From Rhodobiaceae bacterium (GTDB taxonomy: Bacteria > Pseudomonadota > Alphaproteobacteria > Parvibaculales > Parvibaculaceae): 9,848 nucleotides of DNA. Where the stretch lies: assembly GCA_002746275.1 (NCBI GenBank), contig NVWR01000001.1, positions 960,549-970,396 on the forward strand. Reading direction: 5' to 3'. How positions within the stretch are numbered: the stretch's first letter is position 1; each line of letters opens with the position of its first letter. Under the pieces are notes generated by a model. It saw only the letters and a list, made by a program, of their open reading frames with translations. It had not been told where the DNA came from and did not search any database. A program made the translations under genes and the position numbers. Of the stretch, positions 1 through 6,744 are shown piece by piece.

Positions 1-2
1 CG

Positions 3-866
3 GTTGTGGCAGGTCTGGTCTTTGAACCAGTTCAGGACGCAGTTGATGACCGCTTTTTCGACGATGAAGGTATCTATTTCGAGCAATTGTTCGTGCAGTA
101 TGAAGGCGACGGTTTCGGGATCATCGCTGGTAAGTTCAACCCTGTTTTCGGTGTCGCATGGGACAAAGCGCCCGGCATCTACGGTGTAGATTTCGCAGAA
201 GACTATGAGTTGGCTGAACGGGTCGGCTTCGGTGCCAATGTAACGCTCGGCGGTGAAGCAGCTGGTGAACATACACTTTCAGCTGCAACCTTCTTTGCAG
301 ACACCTCCTTCCTCAGCCAGTCAACAATCACCGGTCGTGGCGAAACACGCGGTGGCAGCGGCGGTCCGAGCAATACGGAAGACCTCTCGTCTTTCTCCCT
401 CAGCCTCGACAGTGAAAGTGTTCCAGCACTTGGCGGCATCGGCTACACGCTGGGTGTTGCCCACCAGGCAGCAGGCGAAGGTGACACGGATGACGAAACA
501 GCATATGTCGTCGGCGCATTCACCAGCTTCGAACTGTCAGAAGATCTAACTTTTGAACCGTTGATCGAATGGGTACATCTGGACCATGCGGGTGCCTCCA
601 TTGCGGATACCGACTACCTGACCCTCAGCGGTGCTCTTCTGCATGGACCGTGGAACCTTTCAGCGTCTTATACCGGTCGTTCAACTGATCCAAATACAGC
701 TGGTACGCCTGATGTTGATGACACCCTTTATCAGCTGAGTGCTGGCTATGAGTTCGAGAACGGCTTCACCGCTGATCTGGGCTATCGCTTCGCTGAAGAA
801 GCAGCCATTGACACGCATGTCATCGGCGTCCTCTTCACATACGAATTGTCAGCCTCCTTCCCATAA
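3..866 (+). CDS. Outer-membrane beta-barrel porin-like protein (5' end missing)
   Basis: The reading frame is open from the window edge, so the N-terminus and signal peptide lie outside; 287 residues are visible. The protein has no cysteines in the visible part. It shows alternating polar/hydrophobic stretches, many Gly, Asp, Glu and aromatic residues, and repeated strand-like segments ending in aromatics, such as ITAGKF-like 'IIAGKFNPVFG', 'YQLSAGYEF' and 'VLFTYELSASF'. This pattern is typical of an outer-membrane beta-barrel, and the 'FEQLFVQYEGDG...AGKFNPVFG' style is that of porin-like proteins. The C-terminus ends Phe-Pro rather than in the usual terminal aromatic. Only 41 nt separate it from the imelysin gene, so the two are probably cotranscribed. 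This suggests that the barrel carries the substrate, perhaps an iron source, handled by the periplasmic proteins downstream. The barrel class is reasonably supported; the substrate is inference. Confidence 0.75.
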   Translation, partial: VVAGLVFEPVQDAVDDRFFDDEGIYFEQLFVQYEGDGFGIIAGKFNPVFGVAWDKAPGIYGVDFAEDYELAERVGFGANVTLGGEAAGEHTLSAATFFADTSFLSQSTITGRGETRGGSGGPSNTEDLSSFSLSLDSESVPALGGIGYTLGVAHQAAGEGDTDDETAYVVGAFTSFELSEDLTFEPLIEWVHLDHAGASIADTDYLTLSGALLHGPWNLSASYTGRSTDPNTAGTPDVDDTLYQLSAGYEFENGFTADLGYRFAEEAAIDTHVIGVLFTYELSASFP

Positions 867-907
867 GACCCGGTTCATTTTTGACAACTCTCCCAAGGAG
901 CACTCAA

Positions 908-2182
908 ATGATTACACGCTACGCAGCAGCAACCGCTGCCACTTTGATCGCCTCGGCTCTGATCGCAGGACCTGTGGCAGCGGCCGAGCCTGCCGATATT
1001 CTGGAGACGTATGCCAATATCGCGCAGGCGGGTTATCAGGACTCGCTGACAACAGCCAACTCGCTGAAAGCAGCCATTGATACCCTGATCGAAACACCAT
1101 CAGATGCAACGCTGGCAGCCGCCCGCGTTGCATGGGTGACCTCGCGGGTTCCCTACCAACAGACCGAAGCATATCGCTTTGGGAATGTTGCCGTTGACGA
1201 ATGGGAAGGCAAAGTGAACGCTTGGCCGCTTGACGAGGGCTTGATCGACTATGTTGATCAGGCGCAGTACGGTGGCGAAAGTGATGAAAATGCTTTCTAT
1301 GCTGCCAACCTGATTGCCAGTGAAAAATTGACCGTTGCTGGTCGCGAGATCGACGCCAGCGACATCAACCCCGACCTGCTTCGCAAATTTCACGAAGTTG
1401 ACGAAGTCGAATCCAACGTCGCAACGGGTTATCACGCTATCGAATTCCTACTCTGGGGACAGGACCTGAATGGAACGGGCCCGGGCGCAGGAAATCGTCA
1501 AGCATCCGATTTCATGAGTGGTGATGCTTGCACAGGTGGGCGTTGTGATCGACGTGCCGCCTATCTCACTGCCGCAACAGACCTGCTGATTTCAGACCTT
1601 GAAGAAATGGTCAGCACCTGGGGCGACGATGGCGCCGCTCGGCTGGCTCTTGGCGATAGCAAAGAGGGCCTTGGCTTCATTCTGACGGGCCTTGGTAGCC
1701 TGTCATACGGTGAGTTGGCTGGTGAACGCATGCAGCTGGGACTTATGTTGCATGATCCAGAAGAAGAGCATGACTGCTTCTCCGACAACACTCACAACTC
1801 GCACTACTACGATGCTCTCGGCATATCCAACGTCTACAGAGGCAGCTACACCCGCATCGATGGAACAATTGTCACCGGTGCCAGCCTCTCTGACTTCATG
1901 CGTGAATTGGCCCCAGAACTTGATGCGGAGATGACAGCCAAGCTCGACGCAACGCAAGCTGCAATGAGTGTCCTAAAGCAAACAGCAGATGATGGAACCA
2001 TGGCCTACGACCAGATGATCGGCGAAGGCAATGAAGCTGGAAATGCCATCGTTCAGGCTGCAATTGATGGTCTTGTTGATCAGACACGTACCATCGAGCG
2101 CATTGTCGCTGCTATTGAGCTCAACGAAATCAGCATCGAGGGATCCGACAGCCTTGATAACCCTGGAGCTGTTTTTCAATAG
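908..2182 (+). CDS. Imelysin-family (peptidase M75, IrpA-like) periplasmic protein
   Basis: The protein has 424 residues. The ATG at 908 is chosen because AAGGAG lies at 895-900 with 7 nt spacing, and it opens a clean Sec signal peptide (MITRYAAA..., cleavage likely after 'PVAAA'). The family hallmark GYHAIEFLLWGQD is intact, with H176 and E179 forming the HxxE motif. A second conserved block, EHDCFSDNTH, lies around C290 (residues 287-296). C208 and C213 form a CxxxxC pair. Imelysin/M75 proteins were first described as outer-membrane or periplasmic peptidases (IcmP), but the family also includes iron-regulated IrpA and the EfeO domain of ferrous iron uptake. A role in binding iron or another metal is now the favoured view, with the HxxE residues as candidate ligands. 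It sits directly after the porin-like gene and 126 nt before the di-heme oxidoreductase. The family call is firm; function as an iron-uptake component is inferred from family and context. Confidence 0.93.
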   Translation: MITRYAAATAATLIASALIAGPVAAAEPADILETYANIAQAGYQDSLTTANSLKAAIDTLIETPSDATLAAARVAWVTSRVPYQQTEAYRFGNVAVDEWEGKVNAWPLDEGLIDYVDQAQYGGESDENAFYAANLIASEKLTVAGREIDASDINPDLLRKFHEVDEVESNVATGYHAIEFLLWGQDLNGTGPGAGNRQASDFMSGDACTGGRCDRRAAYLTAATDLLISDLEEMVSTWGDDGAARLALGDSKEGLGFILTGLGSLSYGELAGERMQLGLMLHDPEEEHDCFSDNTHNSHYYDALGISNVYRGSYTRIDGTIVTGASLSDFMRELAPELDAEMTAKLDATQAAMSVLKQTADDGTMAYDQMIGEGNEAGNAIVQAAIDGLVDQTRTIERIVAAIELNEISIEGSDSLDNPGAVFQ

Positions 2183-2203
2183 GAAACAGACATAACAACA
2201 ATA

Positions 2204-2279
2204 TGTGAAGCGGCTTTAATCATCGGATTTTCTAATAGGTACTAAGATTATCCCGACTGCGACACCAGGCCGCTTCACA
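2204..2279. repeat. 11-bp perfect inverted repeat in the imelysin/di-heme oxidoreductase gap
   Basis: The left arm TGTGAAGCGGC (2204-2214) is the exact reverse complement of the right arm GCCGCTTCACA (2269-2279), with 54 nt between. In RNA this would form a long-loop stem in the only sizeable gap of the cluster. A 5-bp nested pair, TAATC (2217-2221) with GATTA (2246-2250), could stack inside. No T-run follows the right arm, so a standard intrinsic terminator is unlikely. A processing or stabilising structure, or paired protein sites, are both possible. The right arm overlaps the candidate -35 element at 2274-2279. Confidence 0.6.
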
Positions 2280-2302
2280 GCCAAAATCTATAGAATTATA
2301 GT
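2274..2302 (+). promoter_or_regulatory. Candidate internal sigma70-type promoter for the di-heme oxidoreductase gene
   Basis: TTCACA (2274-2279) matches the -35 consensus TTGACA at 5 of 6 bases, and TATAGT (2297-2302) matches TATAAT at 5 of 6. They are separated by exactly 17 bp. The expected transcription start falls at about 2309, which is the A of the start codon, so the transcript would be leaderless or nearly so. This agrees with the lack of any Shine-Dalgarno sequence before the gene. It is a prediction from sequence alone. Confidence 0.4.
2288..2301. promoter_or_regulatory. Palindrome CTATA-GAAT-TATAG overlapping the candidate -10
   Basis: Two 5-bp arms, CTATA (2288-2292) and TATAG (2297-2301), flank GAAT and end 7 nt before the start codon. 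Its position over the candidate -10 is where a repressor site would act. The arms are AT-rich and overlap -10-like bases, so the symmetry could be chance. No known Fur, Irr or RirA site can be assigned with confidence. Confidence 0.25.
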
Positions 2303-2308
2303 GTTCCG

Positions 2309-3805
2309 ATGAAACACACACTCTCTCTGCTGATAGCCCTCGCCCTGCCCCTCACCTGTGTGAGCAATGCGGTACATGCCGCACCGCAGGAGAGCGAACG
2401 CGCAGCCATCTTGGCTCCCACCACTGACTTCAGTGTGGCCGAGCTTCATGAAAATTTACCCGGTGGCAGCACGACCAACACAAGGCGGTTTGACCGGGAG
2501 GCCTTTTCACAGCCCTCACAAAACATGAGTTTTGCTGACCGCGGCAATTTCTTCATCGGGAATGGCTTCTTCCGTCGCCTTTGGGTAACGGCACCTAGCT
2601 CAACGACATCAGCTGACGGGTTGGGACCCGTCTACAACGCGCGCGCCTGCCAGCGCTGTCATCTCAAAGACGGCCGCGGCCATCCACCAGAAAACGCAAG
2701 CGACAGCGCAGTGTCTATGTTTTTACGGGTCTCCATCCCTCCCCAGAACGCTGAACAAGCCGACGCCATTCGAAATCACATGGCAAACATTGTGCCTGAG
2801 CCAACCTATGGCGGGCAGCTTCAAGACATTGCGATCCCCGGACACGCCGCAGAAGGACGCATGACAGTTGACTATCAAGATGTCGAAATTTCTTTCGCAG
2901 ATGGTGCCACGGTCAACCTACGTCAACCTACGTATGATTTTGTCGATCTTGGATATGGCGACATGCATCCCGATGCCATGTTCTCACCGCGCATCGCCCC
3001 TCCCATGATCGGCCTGGGGCTGCTCGAGGCCATTGCGGCAGATGATATTCTAGCTGTCGCCGATCCAGATGACGCAGACGAAGATGGTATTTCCGGCACC
3101 GCCAAACTCATCTGGAGTCGCGCGGAAAGCCGCGTCATGCTCGCACGCTTCGGATGGAAGGCGGGAAATGCAACGATCGCCGACCAGTCATCCGATGCAA
3201 TGGCAGGTGACATTGGCGTTTCCAATCCGCTCTTCCCCGTCCACCACGGTGACTGCACTGAAAGCCAGCCAACATGCCTGGCAGCCCCTGTGGGTATCAG
3301 CGACGCGGAAGGAGCTGTAGAAGCTCCAGCCGAAGTGATGGAGAAAATTTTCTTCTATTCCCGAAATCTTGCCGTACCGGCGCGACGCAATGCAGGCGAC
3401 CCTCAAGTTCTCCGCGGCAAAGAGTTATTCTATCAGGCCAATTGCACCAGCTGTCACACACCCAAACATGCCACCCGCACAGATGATGACGTGGAACCTG
3501 CCCTTCGAGGACAATTGATCTGGCCATATACCGATCTCCTGTTGCATGACATGGGAGAGGGTCTCGCCGACGGTCGCCCTGAAGGTACAGCAACAGGGTC
3601 AGAATGGCGCACAACACCACTCTGGGGGATCGGCTTTACAGAGCGCGTCAATCGCCACACGTATTTTCTGCATGACGGTCGCGCCCGGAACCTCACAGAG
3701 GCCATTCTATGGCACGGCGGCGAAGCCGAAGTTTCACGCGAAGCATTCCGCACAATGGACGAAGCAGATCGCCAGGCCATGATCACCTTCCTCGAAAGCC
3801 TATAA
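2309..3805 (+). CDS. Di-heme oxidoreductase, DUF1111 family ('putative thiol oxidoreductase')
   Basis: The protein has 498 residues. It starts with a Sec signal peptide (MKHTLSLLIALALPL..., cleavage likely after 'AVHA'), placing it in the periplasm. Two c-type heme sites are visible: C114-QR-C117-H118 and C379-TS-C382-H383. The C-terminal part carries the strong family signature 'YTDLLLHDMGEGLADG', 'EWRTTPLWGIGF', 'YFLHDGRARNLTEAILWHGG' and ends 'FLESL'. A central 'HHGDCTESQPTC' segment adds a non-heme Cys pair that may form a disulfide. Members are annotated as thiol oxidoreductases and distantly resemble MauG/di-heme peroxidases, but the reaction is not established. No ribosome binding site is seen before ATG 2309; a leaderless start from the candidate promoter would explain this. 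The gene is followed after 4 nt by a second imelysin-like gene, so a redox role in metal handling is suggested by context only. Confidence 0.92.
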   Translation: MKHTLSLLIALALPLTCVSNAVHAAPQESERAAILAPTTDFSVAELHENLPGGSTTNTRRFDREAFSQPSQNMSFADRGNFFIGNGFFRRLWVTAPSSTTSADGLGPVYNARACQRCHLKDGRGHPPENASDSAVSMFLRVSIPPQNAEQADAIRNHMANIVPEPTYGGQLQDIAIPGHAAEGRMTVDYQDVEISFADGATVNLRQPTYDFVDLGYGDMHPDAMFSPRIAPPMIGLGLLEAIAADDILAVADPDDADEDGISGTAKLIWSRAESRVMLARFGWKAGNATIADQSSDAMAGDIGVSNPLFPVHHGDCTESQPTCLAAPVGISDAEGAVEAPAEVMEKIFFYSRNLAVPARRNAGDPQVLRGKELFYQANCTSCHTPKHATRTDDDVEPALRGQLIWPYTDLLLHDMGEGLADGRPEGTATGSEWRTTPLWGIGFTERVNRHTYFLHDGRARNLTEAILWHGGEAEVSREAFRTMDEADRQAMITFLESL

Positions 3806-3809
3806 CTTG

Positions 3810-4919
3810 ATGAGCCAAAGGGTGATCCAAAATCTTGTACAGAAAGTAGCCGCACCCTTACTGGCTGTTGCCATGTGGGCAACACCTGCGACAGCCGATA
3901 CTTTCGCACCAGAGGACTATATCGGTCTCGTCGAGGCGTTGACGGACAAGATTGTAATCCCCGCATACGAGCGCTTTGCCATTGAGACAAGCGTGTTCAG
4001 CGAAACACTGAAAAGTTTTTGCGGACAGCCAACCACGGTGGCGGCAGAGACCGTCACCCGGCGCTTTCACGACACGATGGATGCCTGGGCGCAGGCTCGC
4101 CCAATTTTGCTCGGCCCTGTGCTCAACGCACCGGGGCCAGCCAGGTTTCAGTTCTGGCCAGACAAACGCGGGACCGGGCAGCGGCAGCTACGCCTTATCC
4201 TGACAACGAAAAACACCCGCGTACTGACAGCCCAAACACTTGCAGCCAAAAGCGTTGCCCTTGGCGACCTTCAGGCACTGGAATATGTGTTGTTTGACGA
4301 TCCCCAAACCACGCTTCTCAACGACCCCTTCCGCTGCGCCTATGCCAACGCCATCGCCGATCTGCAAAGAAGCCGCGCCGCCCTTCTGCTCCAGGACTGG
4401 ACCAAGCCAGCAGGTTTTCGCGACCAGGTAATCGGCTCAGCCAATGGAACAGAGGCCTTTTTTGACGAACGTGAAGCAGCCAGCGCCTTTCTCAACAGTG
4501 TCATCGGCACCCTGGAAATTGTACGGCTGCAAAAACTCGACCGCCCCATGGGTCTCACCGTCGAAAGTGCGCGCCGGTCCCGTGTGGAAAGCCGGAGAAG
4601 CGGACGTTCATTTCGCAATATCACTCTCAATCTAGAAACAGCCCATGCCTTCTTCACTGTGCCGGGGGGCATAAATAGTCTCCTCGAAAAATTGCCCGGT
4701 AACGATAATGCACAGCGCGTCGAAAAACTATTCACGGATATTGCTACCGATCTGGAGAATTTCGACACACCTCTCTCAACTTCTGTAGAAGATGAGAGCT
4801 CCCGTCCCCAGCTTGAGGCCCTCCTCACAAAACTTCGCACTTTGCAGTCACTCATTCAGGAGCATGTTGCCGCCGACCTGGCATTGGTGCCGGGTTTCAA
4901 CGCAACAGATGGCGACTAA
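3810..4919 (+). CDS. Second, divergent imelysin-like periplasmic protein
   Basis: The protein has 369 residues from ATG 3810; a TTG codon just upstream is in frame but unlikely. A signal peptide is visible (basic start MSQRVIQNLVQK, hydrophobic 'APLLAVAMWATPATA', cleavage before Asp). The imelysin block is recognisable but altered: GDLQALEYVLFDD replaces GYHAIEFLLWGQD, so E158 is kept while Q155 stands where the first paralogue has His. Two cysteines, in 'KSFCGQ' and 'PFRCAY', could pair. The N-terminal layout, 'TDKIVIPAYERF...DTMDAWAQARPILLGP', follows the usual four-helix imelysin pattern. The start codon lies 4 nt after the cytochrome stop with no clear ribosome binding site, which suggests translational coupling. 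The stop overlaps the next start by one base (TAATG). It is possibly a partner or regulator of the first imelysin rather than a duplicate with the same ligand set. The family call is good; the role is unknown. Confidence 0.85.
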   Translation: MSQRVIQNLVQKVAAPLLAVAMWATPATADTFAPEDYIGLVEALTDKIVIPAYERFAIETSVFSETLKSFCGQPTTVAAETVTRRFHDTMDAWAQARPILLGPVLNAPGPARFQFWPDKRGTGQRQLRLILTTKNTRVLTAQTLAAKSVALGDLQALEYVLFDDPQTTLLNDPFRCAYANAIADLQRSRAALLLQDWTKPAGFRDQVIGSANGTEAFFDEREAASAFLNSVIGTLEIVRLQKLDRPMGLTVESARRSRVESRRSGRSFRNITLNLETAHAFFTVPGGINSLLEKLPGNDNAQRVEKLFTDIATDLENFDTPLSTSVEDESSRPQLEALLTKLRTLQSLIQEHVAADLALVPGFNATDGD

Positions 4920-6010
4920 TGAAACAAACCCGTCGAATTTTTCTGCAGACGAGCAGCGCAGCCATTTTTTCGACAACGCTTGTGCGCCCATCCCTTGCGA
5001 GCAATCCAGGCGCGCGCTGGATGGGATGCAGACTGGTCCAAGGACAACACTACGCCTCTCTTTTTGACGGCACCGGCAAGGTTCATATCAACATTCCCCT
5101 GCCCGGACGCGGCCACGGCATCGTTGCCACACCAGGCGGCAGGCATGCACTGGTCATGGCCCGCAGACCAGGGACTTTTATACTCGTGATCGACCTCGAC
5201 ACAGGCTCAGTCGTGCACGAAATTACCACCAGCATAGATCATCACTTTTATGGTCACGGCTGCTTCTCCAACGATGGGCACCTTCTCTACACAACACAGA
5301 ATGATACGGGGACTGGACAGGGTGTGATCGCGGTGCGCGATGCAACAGATGCATTCGCCCTCATCACCACCTTCCCATCCGGCGGGATCGGCCCACATGA
5401 GATTGCATTGATGCCTGACGGCCTAACACTCGCTGTTGCCAATGGAGGCATCCGCACTCTACCGGAGCTTGGTCGCACCAAACTAAACCTCGACACCATG
5501 TCTCCCTCGCTCACTTTCATCAATCGTGAGACTGGGAAATTGCTGGCGGATCACCATTTGGCAGCAGACAAACATCAGCTTTCCATTCGGCACATGTCGG
5601 TTGGCCCATCCGGCATCGCCTTGGCCCTGCAATATGAAGGGCCCAAAACCGATACCATGCCTCTGTTGGCACTGTTCAATGGACAGACATTGCAACTCAT
5701 CGAGACGCCCGCCTCCGAGGCCCGTGCAATGCGCAATTATGCAGGCAGCATCGCCCACGACCCAAGTGGGGAAATCGTGGCTCTGGCCTGCCCTCGCGGA
5801 AATCTCATCAGTTTCTGGGACGCAACATCGGGGGCAGCGTTAGGACGCCAAACAATAGTCGATGCCTGCGGCGTTGCTCCTGGCAATCAACCCGGTGAAT
5901 TTGTTGTGACAGGAGGGCAGCTGGCGGCGCAATCGTCCCCATCCAGTCTCACCCCCACCGCCTCGTTTGCAGATACGCAATGGGACAACCATCTCCAACG
6001 CATCGCCTGA
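4919..6010 (+). CDS. DUF1513 protein with Tat signal, beta-propeller-like
   Basis: The protein has 363 residues. ATG 4919 overlaps the preceding stop (TAATG), so translation is probably coupled. The N-terminus has a twin-arginine motif, T4-R5-R6-I7-F8-L9, followed by a weakly hydrophobic stretch ('TSSAAIFSTTLV') and 'SLAS', indicating export of a folded protein to the periplasm. The body has repeated blade-like segments ('HGIVATPGGRHALVMARR', 'HGCFSNDGHLLYTTQND', 'HEIALMPDGLTLAVANGG') typical of a YncE-like beta-propeller, which is the DUF1513 pattern. It is the last gene of the imelysin cluster. DUF1513 proteins are commonly found with imelysin and DUF1111 genes as far as I recall, and no biochemical function is known to me. 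Use of Tat rather than Sec may mean that a cofactor or ligand is loaded before export, but this is inference. Confidence 0.85.
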   Translation: MKQTRRIFLQTSSAAIFSTTLVRPSLASNPGARWMGCRLVQGQHYASLFDGTGKVHINIPLPGRGHGIVATPGGRHALVMARRPGTFILVIDLDTGSVVHEITTSIDHHFYGHGCFSNDGHLLYTTQNDTGTGQGVIAVRDATDAFALITTFPSGGIGPHEIALMPDGLTLAVANGGIRTLPELGRTKLNLDTMSPSLTFINRETGKLLADHHLAADKHQLSIRHMSVGPSGIALALQYEGPKTDTMPLLALFNGQTLQLIETPASEARAMRNYAGSIAHDPSGEIVALACPRGNLISFWDATSGAALGRQTIVDACGVAPGNQPGEFVVTGGQLAAQSSPSSLTPTASFADTQWDNHLQRIA

Positions 6011-6045
6011 TCCATCGACCTTGTGATATAGATGGCTGATCGAGC

Positions 6046-6053
6046 GAGGAGGT
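6046..6053 (+). promoter_or_regulatory. Strong ribosome binding site GAGGAGGT
   Basis: GAGGAGGT lies 7 nt before ATG 6061 and is the best Shine-Dalgarno match in the window. It fixes the start of the PPOX-like gene and indicates independent, efficient translation, unlike the coupled genes upstream. Confidence 0.85.
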
Positions 6054-6060
6054 CGCAGAT

Positions 6061-6690
6061 ATGAGTCTCGGAACAGAAAACGATACCATCAGCACAGTCG
6101 AAGAGCTGGAAGCTCTGTACGGAGCACCAGTCCCGCGCTCGCTAACGAAAGAGTTGGACCATCTTTCCAGCCACTATCGCGCCTTTGTAGAAGCTGCCCC
6201 TTTTGTCGTTATTGCGTCTAGCGGACCCGAGGGGTTGGACTGCACACCCCGTGGCGATCCGGCAGGGTTTGTGAGGGTCCACGACCAACACACCGTCATG
6301 CTGCCAGACCGGCGCGGCAACAACCGTCTGGATACGCTGCACAATATTGTACGTGATCCGCGCGTCTCGCTTCTATTTCTCATTCCCGGTGTAGGCGAAA
6401 CCCTGCGCATCAATGGCCACGCCAAAATCGTGACAGATCCCGACCTGTGCGCCTCATTTGCGATGCAGGGCAAGAACCCCGTGAGCGTTCTCGTCATCTC
6501 CATCGACCGGGTCTACTTCCAGTGCCAAAAGGCACTCGCCCGATCAAACCTGTGGAGCATCGACGCACAGGTACCCCGAGAGACATTGCCAACAGCCGGG
6601 CAAATGGCCGAAGCAATGTCCAACGAACCGTTCGACGGAGACGCCTATGATCGCGGATATCCCGAGCACATGAAGAAGACGATCTACTAG
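6061..6690 (+). CDS. Pyridoxamine 5'-phosphate oxidase-like FMN-binding protein (DR2398 type)
   Basis: The protein has 209 residues, with no signal peptide, and is cytoplasmic. The core is the split-barrel flavin fold: 'AAPFVVIASSGPEGLDCTPRGD' (about residues 46-67), 'VMLPDRRGNNRLDTLHNIVRDPRVSLLFLIPG' (about 79-110) and 'LRINGHAKI'. The Arg/Asn-rich loop 'RRGNNR' is a likely FMN-phosphate contact. The ending 'YPEHMKKTIY' and an N-terminal 'LEALYGAP' match the PPOX-class DR2398 subfamily as I remember it. Members are annotated as flavin-dependent oxidoreductases of unknown substrate, and vitamin B6 oxidation itself is not implied. It follows the DUF1513 gene by 50 nt and could be read through from the cluster, although no functional tie is evident. 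It is convergent with the next gene, 54 nt away. Confidence 0.88.
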   Translation: MSLGTENDTISTVEELEALYGAPVPRSLTKELDHLSSHYRAFVEAAPFVVIASSGPEGLDCTPRGDPAGFVRVHDQHTVMLPDRRGNNRLDTLHNIVRDPRVSLLFLIPGVGETLRINGHAKIVTDPDLCASFAMQGKNPVSVLVISIDRVYFQCQKALARSNLWSIDAQVPRETLPTAGQMAEAMSNEPFDGDAYDRGYPEHMKKTIY

Positions 6691-6744
6691 AGCATTTTCA
6701 ATAGCGATGTGCTGAAAAGCCGCTGAAGCCGCAAATTGTCAGCT
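6691..6744. other. Convergent gap with weak hairpin and short repeats
   Basis: This 54-nt gap separates two converging genes. TTTTCA and TGAAAA can pair across a 12-nt loop (about 6696-6718), and AGCCGC occurs twice a few bases apart near 6718-6733. There is no clear GC-rich stem with a T-run in either direction, so a bidirectional terminator is expected here from position but poorly supported by sequence. The opening 'AGAGCATTTTC' recalls intergenic repeats common in alphaproteobacteria, but only weakly. Confidence 0.25.

Noticed and set aside
882..887. TTGACA before the imelysin gene as a -35 box
   Set aside because: It is only about 20 nt before the start codon and overlaps the region of the ribosome binding site, leaving no room for a -10 and a leader.
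2912..2932. Two tandem copies of GTCAACCTAC inside the di-heme oxidoreductase gene, a possible slippage site
   Set aside because: The frame is intact through it and the encoded 'VNLRQPTYDF' looks like normal family sequence; two copies are too few for a phase-variable tract.
3454..3990. Long minus-strand open frame of 178 codons across the cytochrome/imelysin junction
   Set aside because: It is antisense to two well-supported genes, is rich in Arg and Ser as chance frames are here, and has no recognisable domain.
4340..4855. Minus-strand open frame of 171 codons within the second imelysin gene
   Set aside because: It is fully antisense to a recognised family member, with Ser/Arg-rich composition and no plausible start signal.
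6691..6744. Bidirectional intrinsic terminator between the converging genes
   Set aside because: The possible stems are short and AT-rich with mismatches, and there is no T-run in either direction.
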